Below are positions 16,641-25,700 of a stretch of DNA of 64,000 nucleotides, piece after piece. The position numbers and the translations under genes are program-made. The notes under the pieces are model-generated. The model was not told where the DNA came from. It worked only from the letters and a program-made list of their open reading frames with translations, and did no database searches. The DNA is from Christensenella tenuis. GTDB lineage: Bacteria > Bacillota > Clostridia > Christensenellales > Christensenellaceae. The stretch spans positions 61,036 through 125,035 of the forward strand of contig NZ_JACOON010000008.1 of assembly GCF_014287795.1 (NCBI RefSeq), given 5' to 3'. Position 1 is the stretch's first letter. Each line of letters opens with the position of its first letter.

Positions 16641-18593
16641 TTACTTTTTCAGTTCTTCGATCATATCACGCAGTTTTGCCGCAACTTCAAATTCAAGCTC
16701 TGCGGCAGCCTGCTTCATCTGCTGTGTCAGCAGGTCAATGCGCATATTGCGTTCGCCCTTCGGCAGTTTTGCAAGATCCTCTTCTTCCGCCTTTTGTGAG
16801 ATTGCCAGCGCTTCGCTGACCTCTTTTGAAATCGTCGTAGGCGTAATTCCATGTTCTTCGTTATATTTTCTTTGCAGTGCACGGCGGCGCTCGGTCTCCG
16901 TCACAGCGGCCTTGATCGATCGGGTGATCGTATCCGCATACAAAATGACGCGCCCTTCCGCATTCCGTGCCGCGCGGCCAATCGTCTGTATGAGGGATGT
17001 CTCGTTCCGCAGAAATCCTTCCTTATCCGCATCGAGGATAGCAACAAGCTCCACTTCCGGAATATCGAGTCCTTCGCGCAACAGGTTGATGCCCACCAGC
17101 ACGTCAAATTCTCCAAGGCGCAGGCCACGCACAATCTCAATGCGCTCCAGCGTATCTATATCCGAATGCATGTACTTCACGCGGATCCCCATCTCCGTAT
17201 AATACTCCGTAAGCCGCTCTGCAAGCCGCTTGGTCAGCGTCGTTACGAGTACGCGCCTGCCGCGCGCGGTAATTTCCCCGATCTCCCCTAAAAGGTCGTC
17301 AAGCTGTCCCTCTGTTTTGCGGATCTCAATTGCTGGGTCAAGAAGCCCCGTTGGACGGACGATCTGTTCCACCACAGCGCCGCCGGCCAGGTCGCGCTCA
17401 TATTCAGCGGGCGTCGCGGAGACATACACCGCCTGGTGTACACGTTCGTTAAACTCGTCAAACTGAAGCGGACGGTTGTCGAAGGCAGATGGCAGGCGAA
17501 ACCCATAATCCACCAGCATCTGTTTGCGTGCGCGGTCGCCGTTGTACATCGCCCGCACTTGCGGAAGCGTCACATGGGATTCATCCACAAACAGCAGGTA
17601 ATCATCCGGAAAATAATCCATCAGCGTATATGGCGGTTGACCGGGCGAACGCCCGTCAAAATACCGCGAATAATTTTCAATTCCCGAACAATATCCCAGC
17701 TCTTTGAGCATTTCAATGTCATACATTGTGCGCTGCTGAATCCGTTCGGCTTCGAGCAGCTTGCCCTGCCCTTGGAACAGTTCCACCTGTTTTAAAAGAT
17801 CGCGCCTGATGTCCGGCAAATGGGCCAGTACCTTTTCGTGGTCCATCGCATAATGCGATGCCGGAAAAATGATAACATATTTCTCGATACTCAGCTTTTT
17901 GCCCGTCAGCGCGTCGATCTCCGAAATCTGCTCGATCTCATCCCCAAAATATTCCACGCGGACCGCTTTTTCACTCTGTCCCGCCGGAAAGATTTCCACA
18001 ACCTCCCCGCGTACCCGGAAGGTCCCGCGCATCATATCCGTATCGTTTCTCGTATAGTTGATGGAAACAAGTTTATCGAGGAGTACCTCGCGCGAATATT
18101 CCATACCCTCCCGAAGGGCAACTGCAAGATTGCCGTAATCTTCCGGCGCGCCGATGGAATAAATACAGGAAACGCTCGCCACTACGATGACATCCCTGCG
18201 CTCCAGAAGAGACGAGGTTGCCGAGTGGCGCATCTTATCGATTTCATCATTGATGCTCGCATCCTTTTCAATATAGAGGTCACGTCCCGGAATATATGCT
18301 TCCGGCTGGTAGTAATCATAGTAGGAGACAAAGAATTCCACCGCATTGTTTGGGAAAAATTCTTTGAACTCGCTGCAAAGCTGCGCTGCCAGAGTCTTGT
18401 TATGTGCGAGGATCAGCGCCGGGCGCTGTGTACGTGCGATCACATTCGCCATGGTAAACGTTTTCCCGCTGCCCGTCACTCCGAGAAGTACCTGCGCCCG
18501 TTTATTTTCTTCCACTCCGCGCACCAGTTCGTCAATGGCCTGGGGCTGGTCGCCCGCCGGAGCGTACCGTGAATGCAGTTCGAATCTGTCCAT
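16641..18593 (-). CDS. uvrB: Excinuclease ABC subunit B
   Basis: 650 residues with the UvrB helicase-fold motifs: QAIDELVRG, Walker A VLLGVTGSGKTFTMAN, the beta-hairpin region YYDYYQPEAYIP, DESHVTLPQ as motif II, and QTIGRAARN as motif VI. A UVR domain closes the protein (LTQQMKQAAAELEFEVAAKLRD) for contact with UvrC. It works with UvrA in nucleotide excision repair. The ATG at 18593 follows GGAGG at 5 bases. No LexA box is evident at the promoter. Confidence 0.97.
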   Translation of the reverse strand: MDRFELHSRYAPAGDQPQAIDELVRGVEENKRAQVLLGVTGSGKTFTMANVIARTQRPALILAHNKTLAAQLCSEFKEFFPNNAVEFFVSYYDYYQPEAYIPGRDLYIEKDASINDEIDKMRHSATSSLLERRDVIVVASVSCIYSIGAPEDYGNLAVALREGMEYSREVLLDKLVSINYTRNDTDMMRGTFRVRGEVVEIFPAGQSEKAVRVEYFGDEIEQISEIDALTGKKLSIEKYVIIFPASHYAMDHEKVLAHLPDIRRDLLKQVELFQGQGKLLEAERIQQRTMYDIEMLKELGYCSGIENYSRYFDGRSPGQPPYTLMDYFPDDYLLFVDESHVTLPQVRAMYNGDRARKQMLVDYGFRLPSAFDNRPLQFDEFNERVHQAVYVSATPAEYERDLAGGAVVEQIVRPTGLLDPAIEIRKTEGQLDDLLGEIGEITARGRRVLVTTLTKRLAERLTEYYTEMGIRVKYMHSDIDTLERIEIVRGLRLGEFDVLVGINLLREGLDIPEVELVAILDADKEGFLRNETSLIQTIGRAARNAEGRVILYADTITRSIKAAVTETERRRALQRKYNEEHGITPTTISKEVSEALAISQKAEEEDLAKLPKGERNMRIDLLTQQMKQAAAELEFEVAAKLRDMIEELKK

Positions 18594-18627
18594 AATGCCT
18601 CCATTTTCCCAAAAATGAGTAACTTAT

Positions 18628-18633
18628 ATTATA
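18628..18633 (-). promoter_or_regulatory. -10 box of uvrB-uvrA promoter
   Basis: On the minus strand a perfect TATAAT lies 35 bases before the uvrB start (GGTATAATATAAG). The matching -35 is weak. No palindromic SOS operator was seen around it. Confidence 0.5.
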
Positions 18634-18848
18634 CCATATTTCGCAGGAAAAATGATTAATTTATCGGTATTTCCACAAACAAAAAAAGACGCGGGGCACC
18701 TCTTTCTTCCTTGTGCCAATCCGCCTCTAAAAAAGCTTCGGCGGCTCCCACAGCCGCGTTTTCCCGTCCATGGGATAATACGTTCGTATTTTTCCAATAG
18801 GCCATATAACTCCAGCCGGTTTTCTTTCGTCCCCATGGAACGGTTATA
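18634..18848. other. Gap between uvrB and DHA2 exporter; no clear gene
   Basis: Two overlapping minus-strand frames cross this gap but neither has a ribosome binding site or a family signature. A terminator-like repeat at 18729-18758 is present. Confidence 0.35.
18729..18758 (-). terminator. Possible terminator after DHA2 exporter gene
   Basis: Minus strand GCGGCT-GTGGG-AGCCGC followed by CGAAGC and six T. The 6-base gap before the T-run lowers certainty. Confidence 0.4.
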
Positions 18849-20297
18849 TCAAACAAACAGCCTGCCGTTTGTCCCTCCATGTCTGGTCCGCCGCCGGTCC
18901 TTTTTGAACGTTTCTTTTTTTGTTCCGCGTACAAAGATCACCGCCAGAATGAGCGCCGCCGCGCATAATATTGCAGAGAACAGGAAAGACATATGTACTC
19001 CATAAACACCCGCGCGGGTTGGCGAATCAAAATCCGAACCTGCAATCGCAGCCGACATTACCGTCACCATCAGGGCCGAACCGATGGCTCCCATTACCTG
19101 CCGCATGGTGTTGTTAACCGCTACACCGTCTGGTATTTTTTTCAAATCCAGGGAATCTACGCTCCATGTGGTCGTCGGCATAATCAGGAATCCAAGGCCG
19201 ATACAGCGTACACAGTAATCTGCCACCAGCACTCCCATTGGCGTACTCGCGTTTGTCATCACAAGCAGCAGCGTTCCTCCGGTCAGGAACGCTGAGCCAA
19301 TAATCAGCGTTGCCCGCGCTCCCAGCCGGTCAAGCATCCAGCCTGAAATTGGGCTGGTTATTGCCATCAGAAATGCGCCGGGCAGCAAAGTCAGCCCAGA
19401 AACAAAAGCCGTCCTTCCCAGATAACTCTGGATATAAATAGGCAGCACAATCCCCATTCCGAGGAACGCAAAATAGTAAAGGGAGATGAGCGCGGTTCCT
19501 ACGGCAAAATCCCGGTTTTTAAAAATACGCACGTCCAGCAGCGGATTTTTGATCCGAAGCTGCCGCCGCACAAAAAAAACGAGAGACAGGATTCCCACCG
19601 CCAGCGGTACGATCACGAGCAGATGAACCAATCCATAGTCCGAAAGGCTCGTGAATGCAAGCAGCAGCCCGCCAAACCCGCACGAAGAAAGAAGGATCGA
19701 CGTTTTATCGAGCGTCCCGGATGCTTCCTCCCGGTTTACATTTTTCAACAGAAATACGGAGCACAGTAAAATTGCCCCGGAGAACACGGACAACAGCAGG
19801 AAAATGCTTTGCCATCCGTAAGTATCATTCAGCCATCCGGACAGGGTGGGCGCAATCGCGGGAGCAAAGCTGACTGCAAGCCCCACAATTCCCATGGCAA
19901 ACCCACGGCGGTGAAGCGGCGCCAGTTCGAGCACAATAACATTTAAAAGCGGAAACAAGATTCCCGTACCCATCGCCTGCAAAACCCGCCCCATAAGCAG
20001 TATCATAAAATTCCCGGAAAAAAGGGCGAGCAGGGAGCCCGCAAAAAAAAGCGACATACAGGTATAAAACAATTGGCGCGTAGAAAATTTCCCAATCAAA
20101 AAAGACGTGGTCGGTACCATGATTCCAATGACGAGAAGATAAATTGTCGTGAACCATTGCCCTAGGCCGACCGATACTTCAAGTTCGGCAACAATACGCG
20201 GCAACGCGGATGTAAGGAGCGTCTGCGTAAGCGAGCCGACGAATGTTCCAACCAGAATGACCATAATGGTCGGCATATATTTTTTATCCACGCCCAT
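18849..20297 (-). CDS. MFS multidrug exporter, DHA2 (EmrB/QacA, 14-helix) family
   Basis: 482 residues with about 14 membrane helices. The DHA2 motifs are visible: LTSALPRIVAELEVS in helix 1, WFTTIYLLVIGIMVPTTSFL with GKFSTRQLF for loop 2, and GRVLQAMGTGILFPLLN for motif C-like helix 4-5. Exports drugs or bile-type amphiphiles using proton gradient. The ATG at 20297 follows AAAGGAAC. A 10-bp palindrome covers the predicted transcription start, so the gene is probably repressor-controlled, but no regulator gene is adjacent. Confidence 0.9.
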   Translation of the reverse strand: MGVDKKYMPTIMVILVGTFVGSLTQTLLTSALPRIVAELEVSVGLGQWFTTIYLLVIGIMVPTTSFLIGKFSTRQLFYTCMSLFFAGSLLALFSGNFMILLMGRVLQAMGTGILFPLLNVIVLELAPLHRRGFAMGIVGLAVSFAPAIAPTLSGWLNDTYGWQSIFLLLSVFSGAILLCSVFLLKNVNREEASGTLDKTSILLSSCGFGGLLLAFTSLSDYGLVHLLVIVPLAVGILSLVFFVRRQLRIKNPLLDVRIFKNRDFAVGTALISLYYFAFLGMGIVLPIYIQSYLGRTAFVSGLTLLPGAFLMAITSPISGWMLDRLGARATLIIGSAFLTGGTLLLVMTNASTPMGVLVADYCVRCIGLGFLIMPTTTWSVDSLDLKKIPDGVAVNNTMRQVMGAIGSALMVTVMSAAIAGSDFDSPTRAGVYGVHMSFLFSAILCAAALILAVIFVRGTKKETFKKDRRRTRHGGTNGRLFV

Positions 20298-20321
20298 TGT
20301 TCCTTTCCCTTGTCCGCAAAA

Positions 20322-20345
20322 AAGTAGTTGCATTCGCAACTACTT
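20322..20345 (-). promoter_or_regulatory. Perfect 10-bp inverted repeat at exporter transcription start (operator or terminator)
   Basis: AAGTAGTTGC-ATTC-GCAACTACTT is perfectly symmetrical and on the minus strand runs into TTTTTT. It lies after the UroD-like gene and could end that transcript. It also lies immediately downstream of a promoter (20360-20388) for the exporter, at about +8, where a MarR/TetR-type operator would sit. Both uses are possible. Confidence 0.6.
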
Positions 20346-20359
20346 TCAGCAATACGGTT

Positions 20360-20388
20360 ATGTTACCTCTGTTCCATCCGTTTGTCAA
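20360..20388 (-). promoter_or_regulatory. Promoter of the DHA2 exporter gene
   Basis: Minus strand TTGACA (20388-20383) and TAACAT (20365-20360) with a 17-base spacer, about 60 bases before the ATG. Confidence 0.6.
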
Positions 20389-20422
20389 GAAAATCTCTTC
20401 CTATCTAAAAAGAATGCCCGAA

Positions 20423-21574
20423 TCAAAGCTTTTTTGGTCCGCCTTTGATTGGATAAGCGCCATATTTCAAGGTCGTATCGATCATAGCCAGAATATTTTC
20501 CGGCGGCACATCCGCCTGTATATTGTGCCCGCCCGACATAATATATCCACCGCCCGGCGCAAGCGCGTCAATTTTCAGTTTGACGTCGCGTTCCACTTCT
20601 TCCACGGTTCCGTACGGCAGCACAGTCTGGTTCCGCAGGTTCGAATAAAAAACCAAGGCATTTCCAAATTCTTTCTTCAACAAATAAGGATCCCGGAGCC
20701 CCTCCGCATCTCCCTGCACAGGATGCACAACGTCGATCCCGGCTTCTGCAAACGCCTCGAGTGCCCAATAGACTGCGCCGCACGAATGAAGCGCAACCTT
20801 TACATTCGCACGTTTTTTTACAAAAGCAGTAAATTCCCGGTAGCGCTTCACAAAGATATCCCGGAACATTCCCGGACTCATCAGCGGAGCAATCTGCGTC
20901 CCCCAGTCATCCCCCATCCATATCATTTCAATAAATTCCCCAATGGCGTCAAGATATCCCCCAAAAAAGTCGATCTGCCATTCCAATATCCGGTCGATCA
21001 ACGCTTCCATCATCTTTGTTTCAAGGGCAATTTTTTCCATAAATTCCTGATATCCTACGATTTCCGAGGGCAGGTAAAACAATGAGGCCGCATTTCCCCC
21101 AATAACCGCGTAATCCGTCGTATCATACAGGTTTTGCGCCTTTTCACGCAGTCCGGAAAAACGTGAAGGATCCGCGGCGTCCGGAATCCGGTATTTTTTT
21201 ATTTTTTCCATCGTGCATTCTGCGAGCGGCGCTTCTACGGCCTCATCATACAGGCCTGCATTGATCCGTTTCACACCCCATTCATCGTGCCAGGAGGAAT
21301 CCTGCTCTACTCTGATTTCAAATCCCTCCGGTGCATTTGCAAAAAGGTAGCGCGTATCTGAATGCAAGCGTTCATATACGGATTCCTTAAGCGCAGCCAA
21401 ATGTTGAATCCGGTCATAGTAACAGATCTCGTCCCGTTCCCCAAGGAATTCGAGCAAATTCCGATACGCCACATCATGCACTCCGTTGTGCATATCTCCC
21501 CCTACGTCGATCGGCACCCGGTCCGCTTCCTTATGTTCGAGCGCCAGACGAAACCTTTCCCTTGAAGTCATCAT
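20423..21574 (-). CDS. Uroporphyrinogen decarboxylase (URO-D) family protein, MtaA/CmuA-like
   Basis: 383 residues in the URO-D superfamily: SRERFRLALEHKEADRVPID at the start, MSPGMFRDIFVKRYREF and ALHSCGAVYWALEAFAEAGID in the centre, SGGHNIQADVPPENI near the end. The His and Cys of LHSCG resemble the zinc ligands of corrinoid-dependent methyltransferases (MtaA, CmuA) rather than heme enzymes. Whether it moves a methyl group is unknown; no corrinoid protein is nearby. It is preceded by a 24-bp palindrome also found at its neighbour, a LacI-type gene, so it is probably that regulator's target. Confidence 0.85.
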   Translation of the reverse strand: MMTSRERFRLALEHKEADRVPIDVGGDMHNGVHDVAYRNLLEFLGERDEICYYDRIQHLAALKESVYERLHSDTRYLFANAPEGFEIRVEQDSSWHDEWGVKRINAGLYDEAVEAPLAECTMEKIKKYRIPDAADPSRFSGLREKAQNLYDTTDYAVIGGNAASLFYLPSEIVGYQEFMEKIALETKMMEALIDRILEWQIDFFGGYLDAIGEFIEMIWMGDDWGTQIAPLMSPGMFRDIFVKRYREFTAFVKKRANVKVALHSCGAVYWALEAFAEAGIDVVHPVQGDAEGLRDPYLLKKEFGNALVFYSNLRNQTVLPYGTVEEVERDVKLKIDALAPGGGYIMSGGHNIQADVPPENILAMIDTTLKYGAYPIKGGPKKL

Positions 21575-21603
21575 GATTTTTCTCCCCGTTTCTTTTTATT
21601 TTC

Positions 21604-21627
21604 AAAATTGTGCACGTGCACAATTTT
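21604..21627. promoter_or_regulatory. Perfect 24-bp palindrome, LacI-type operator (site 1)
   Basis: Centre CACGTG; each arm reads AAAATTGTGCAC / GTGCACAATTTT. It lies 30 bases before the UroD-like start. The same core occurs at 22663-22680 in the promoter of the neighbouring LacI-family gene. A central CG palindrome is typical of LacI-family operators. Confidence 0.8.
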
Positions 21628-21642
21628 GTTTAAAAATTTTTC

Positions 21643-22644
21643 TTATATGCTCTCGCTGGTAATAATTTCAATTTTTGTAAGATATTCCTTTTGCGCTGGC
21701 ATTTCCCCTTTCACCAAATAATCCAGCAACAGCTTCAAAGCCAAATATCCTTCGCGGTACGGCTCCTGGCAAATTATAAAATCCGCACTTCCCTGAACCA
21801 GCATACGGACCGAGGACGTCCCCATATCGCTTAATATCACGCGTACCTTCCCTTGCTGATTGCATTCCCGCAGTGCGCGTTCCAAGCCGTCCGTCCCAAG
21901 CCCTGTTGTCATATAAATTCCATCCGGCCGTTCCTCTAAAATCCGCTTTCCGGCTGCATATGTTTTTTCGTCATCATCCCCATTTTCATAAATACCAAAG
22001 ACCTCAAGCCCATTTTCCGCCGCATATCCACGAAATCCTTCGATCCGGTCCCGGTGCGCCTGCAAGCCGAGCCCTGTGGCGATAATGCCAATTTTCGCAG
22101 ATGGACGCAGCAACATCGCCATAAGCTGCCCTGCCGTTCTCCCGCTTTTTACCAGTTCATTTCCAACAAAACAGATTCGTTCGGTTCCACGGATATCGGA
22201 CAACAACGTAACCACCGGGCCAGGGAAATTCCTTAGCGCATCTTTTACCTTTTCATCGTCCACACCAACCAAAACGATTCCATCCGCACGCCTTTTCTTC
22301 ATTTCGGCAATTGCGGAAAGTTCATCTTCCGCCGTCAGTCCGCTCATTTCCAGACAGCCTACTTCAAATCCCATTCCTTCGTATTCCGCGGCCGCAGTAT
22401 CGATTCCTTCGCGAACCTGCATATAAAAATCGCTTTCAATTTTTGGCAGCAATACGCCGATCACTCCCTGCCTCCGCTGCTTTACAAGGGCCTTTCCGGC
22501 GACATTCGGCCGATAACCGTATTCATCGATTACAGCTTGGACTTTCAAGCGTACTTCATCCTTCACATTCGGTTTATGATTTAAGACGCGATAAACGGTT
22601 GCGCGCGATACACCCGCCAGTTTCGCAATTTCGTATGAGGTCAT
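21643..22644 (-). CDS. LacI-family transcriptional regulator
   Basis: 333 residues. The N-terminal helix-turn-helix (TSYEIAKLAGVSRATVYRVL) and hinge (YRPNVAGKALVKQR) are canonical, followed by a periplasmic-binding-like effector domain (GVIGVLLPKIESDFYMQVREG, CFVGNELVKSGRTAG). The ATG at 22644 follows AAAGG. The operator in its own promoter implies autorepression, and the perfect copy before the UroD-like gene makes that gene a target. The effector, probably a sugar or related small molecule, is unknown. Confidence 0.93.
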   Translation of the reverse strand: MTSYEIAKLAGVSRATVYRVLNHKPNVKDEVRLKVQAVIDEYGYRPNVAGKALVKQRRQGVIGVLLPKIESDFYMQVREGIDTAAAEYEGMGFEVGCLEMSGLTAEDELSAIAEMKKRRADGIVLVGVDDEKVKDALRNFPGPVVTLLSDIRGTERICFVGNELVKSGRTAGQLMAMLLRPSAKIGIIATGLGLQAHRDRIEGFRGYAAENGLEVFGIYENGDDDEKTYAAGKRILEERPDGIYMTTGLGTDGLERALRECNQQGKVRVILSDMGTSSVRMLVQGSADFIICQEPYREGYLALKLLLDYLVKGEMPAQKEYLTKIEIITSESI

Positions 22645-22662
22645 CTTTGATTGCCTTTCATA

Positions 22663-22711
22663 ATTGTTCACGTGCACAATACTATTATACCAAACTTTTC
22701 ATATAAGTCAA
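22663..22711 (-). promoter_or_regulatory. lacI-type gene promoter with operator (site 2)
   Basis: Minus strand TTGACT (22711-22706) and TATAAT (22689-22684) with a 16-base spacer. Immediately downstream, 22663-22680 reads ATTGTTCAC/GTGCACAAT, the same palindrome as site 1 with one mismatch. Its place at the transcription start fits repression by blocking. Confidence 0.8.
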
Positions 22712-22730
22712 CTTCGCCTTCCCGCAGGCT

Positions 22731-25700
22731 TTACTCAATTGATTTCATAGATTCCACCATATTAATTTTTTTCAGCTTGAAATGCAATACGAAGTTCACA
22801 ATGAAAGTGAAGGCCATCGTAAGCGCACCCGCGTACAAAAATGCCGTCCACGGAATTTCCGGCGCAAACATCACGATATCCACTTCCGCCGTCTGGATGA
22901 CGAATTTCTCGAGGAATATACCCCCAACAAGCCCGGCCAGCATGCCGATCACTGCTGAAATATTGTTTTCACGGTAAATATAAGCCGACACTTCCTTATC
23001 GTAAAAGCCAAGCACCTTGATGGTCGCAAGTTCACGGATACGCTCCGTCACGTTGATGTTCACGAGGTTATACATCACGATAAACGCAAGCAGCCCCGCC
23101 GACATAATCAGCACAAGTACAATGCTTCCAAGGCTGTCTGCAATATCGGAAAACTGGGTCACTGAGCTCTCTGCATAAGAGATTCCCTGAATATTGTCAT
23201 ACCCGAGGATCGTCTCGGAAAGGCGGCTTAAATCCGCGCTGTCTTCCGTATTGAACAGGAAAGTGTTTACCACAGGTTCCGCACCAAAAATCTGCCGGTA
23301 ATATGCAGGCGACATATACACATAGTTCATCGCATAATTTTCCGTAATACCGGAAACGCGCACTTCCGCCTCAGTGCCATCCGTAGTTTCAAGAGTAAAT
23401 GCGCTTCCTTCCTTAAGCCCCAAAAGCTTGGCCAGTTTCTCGTTCACCACCGCGCCGTCGTCCGAAAGTGAAAGCGGAGTGTGCCCTTCCCTTGTGCGCA
23501 GCGTTATGTAGTCCCCGAGTCCATCTGGATCCTCCGGCACAAACGCGGTCACGCTCGCTTTATTTTTGCCGGTGCCGGCGTCCATCCCCTGATAGAGCAA
23601 CATCATATCCTCCGCAATCCCCGGCGTTTCCGCGAGCTTCTGCCGCACGGTCCCGGTCTCTTCCGGCGTGATGTTGCTGTTCATCGCGCCCATTGCGTCA
23701 TAGATAAAAATTTCACCAAACTGTTTGGGAACGATGGCTCCCACGGAATACTGGAGGCCGAAGCCGGTCAACATCAGCGCCGTACAGCCCGCAATGCCCA
23801 CAACGGTCATCAATACGCGTTTTTTATACCGGAATAGGTTGCGTGCGGTTACTTTCTGTGTGAAATTCAATTTATTCCACAACCACGTCCATTTTTCAAG
23901 CAATACCCGCTTCCCGGAAGGCGGCGCCTTGGGCCGCATCAGCTGTGCGGGCTGCTCTTTAAGCTCCGCATATCCTGCGGCCCACGCTGAAATTCCTGTC
24001 ACCAAAACCGCTGCTACCGTACACCAAACAGCGTAGTCCCAGCGGAACGGCGTAATCGGTTCGGGCATGAAGTAGCGGAGTTGGTAAGCATGGATAATTG
24101 TCGTCGGAAACAAGGTAAAACCAACCGCCAGGCCTGCAATGCTGCCAATAAGGCTCGCCGCAATCGCGTACCAGAGGTATTTTGCCATGATCGCGCGGTT
24201 TGTATAGCCAAGCGCCTTCAGTGTACCGATCTGTGTGCGCTGTTCCTCCACCATGCGTGTCATTGTCGTCAGGCATACGAGCGCCGCCACAAGGATAAAA
24301 AATACCGGGAACACCTGCGCGACCGCGTCGACTTTCTCCGCATCGTCCTGATAGCTGGAATAACCGGGATTATCGTCCCTGTCCCATACATACCAGACCG
24401 GTTTTTGCACATCCGCAAGCTGCGCTTCCGCATCGGCAATCTCCCGGCGGGCGTCTGCCAGTTTTTCGTCCGATTCGCGCTTTCCCTCATCGTAGTCCGC
24501 GCGCGCCTGATCAAGCGCCGCCTGTCCGTCCGCAAGCTGCGCTTCCGCGTCGGCAAGCGCTTGGCTCCCCGTCTTTTTTTGAGCCGCAAACTCTGCCCGC
24601 CCCGCAGCAAGTTCCGCCGTTCCCGATGCAAGCTGTGCCTTTGCCGTGTCAAGCTCCTGCTGCGCATCGTCAAGCTGCACTCTCGTGGCGTCAAGCGTCT
24701 GCCTTGCTTCGTCTAGCTTCTGCTGCGCATCGTCAAGCTGCGCATATCCGTCTGAAATACCTTGCTCGAGTTTAGCAAGTCCCTCTTTTGCGGGCACAAG
24801 CTGCTGTTCCTGCGTATCAAGGTAACTATTTACGCCATCCACAACCTGATAAATGCCTGACTTCAGGATTCCTTTCATCGGGCTGTCCGGCGGCGTGAGT
24901 ACATATTGTTCCAGCATTTCCTTTACCGTAGTCCCGGCTGGTAACGTACCCGGTGGGATCATAGCATCGAGTGTTCCCGCCCCGTCGATCACAGCTGCAA
25001 CATCCGGCGGTAGCTGCGAAAGATCCGCTGCCGAATCATTTTCATAAGCGGCTGCCACATTGGAGATCCCGGCAGTAAGACTCCTGCCTTCGCTGATCTG
25101 CTCTTGCCCGTCCCCAACTTGTTTTTTCAGGATATCACGCTGCTGCTCAAGACTGTGCAGTTCTTTCAGCGCGGCGGCTTTTTGGTCCTCAAAATCGGCG
25201 AGGCTCTGGGTATATTCCTGCAATCCGTCTTCATATCGCCGCATGCCGTCTTCATACTCTGCAAGCCCAGCTTCATACTGTGCCTGCCCGTCCTCGAGTT
25301 TTTGCCGCGCGGCATTAAGCTTCTCCTGCGCGGCGGCGATCTGCATATCGTATTCATTCCTGTTCTGGTCAAGTTCGGCGCGTCCGGTCAAAAACTCCGC
25401 CTGCGCGGCATCGAGCTTCTGCCGCGCGCCCGCAAGCTCTGCGGTTTGTTTTTGCTCGCCGTCCGCAAGTTCCTTCTTTGCATTCCCGATCTTCTCCTGT
25501 GCTTCGCTTACGATTTCATCGTAGCGCTCCTGTTCCCGGGTCTCTGCGGTCTGCTCGAACCGTTTGACAGCCTGCTCCACTTCGTCCCGATACGGCTGCT
25601 CAAAAGGCGAAAGTCCCTGCGCCGAACCAAGCGTCAGGTAGACATCGGTATATACGTCGAGTTTAAAGTCCCCTTCAGGGATCATTATGAAAGTATCGAT

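Noticed and set aside
18594..18660. LexA/SOS box at uvrB
   Set aside because: No GAAC-N4-GTTC-type repeat lies at the promoter; only a TATAAT is clear.
18656..18934. 92-codon minus-strand frame after uvrB
   Set aside because: Runs through the end of the exporter gene in another register and has no ribosome binding site or recognised motif.
24450..25400. DNA tandem repeats in the permease gene
   Set aside because: The similarity is heptad coiled-coil coding, not exact DNA repeats.
24269..25524. Open frames opposite and inside the coiled-coil part of the FtsX permease
   Set aside because: Repetitive Ala/Gln/Leu codons leave other frames open by chance; no start signals.
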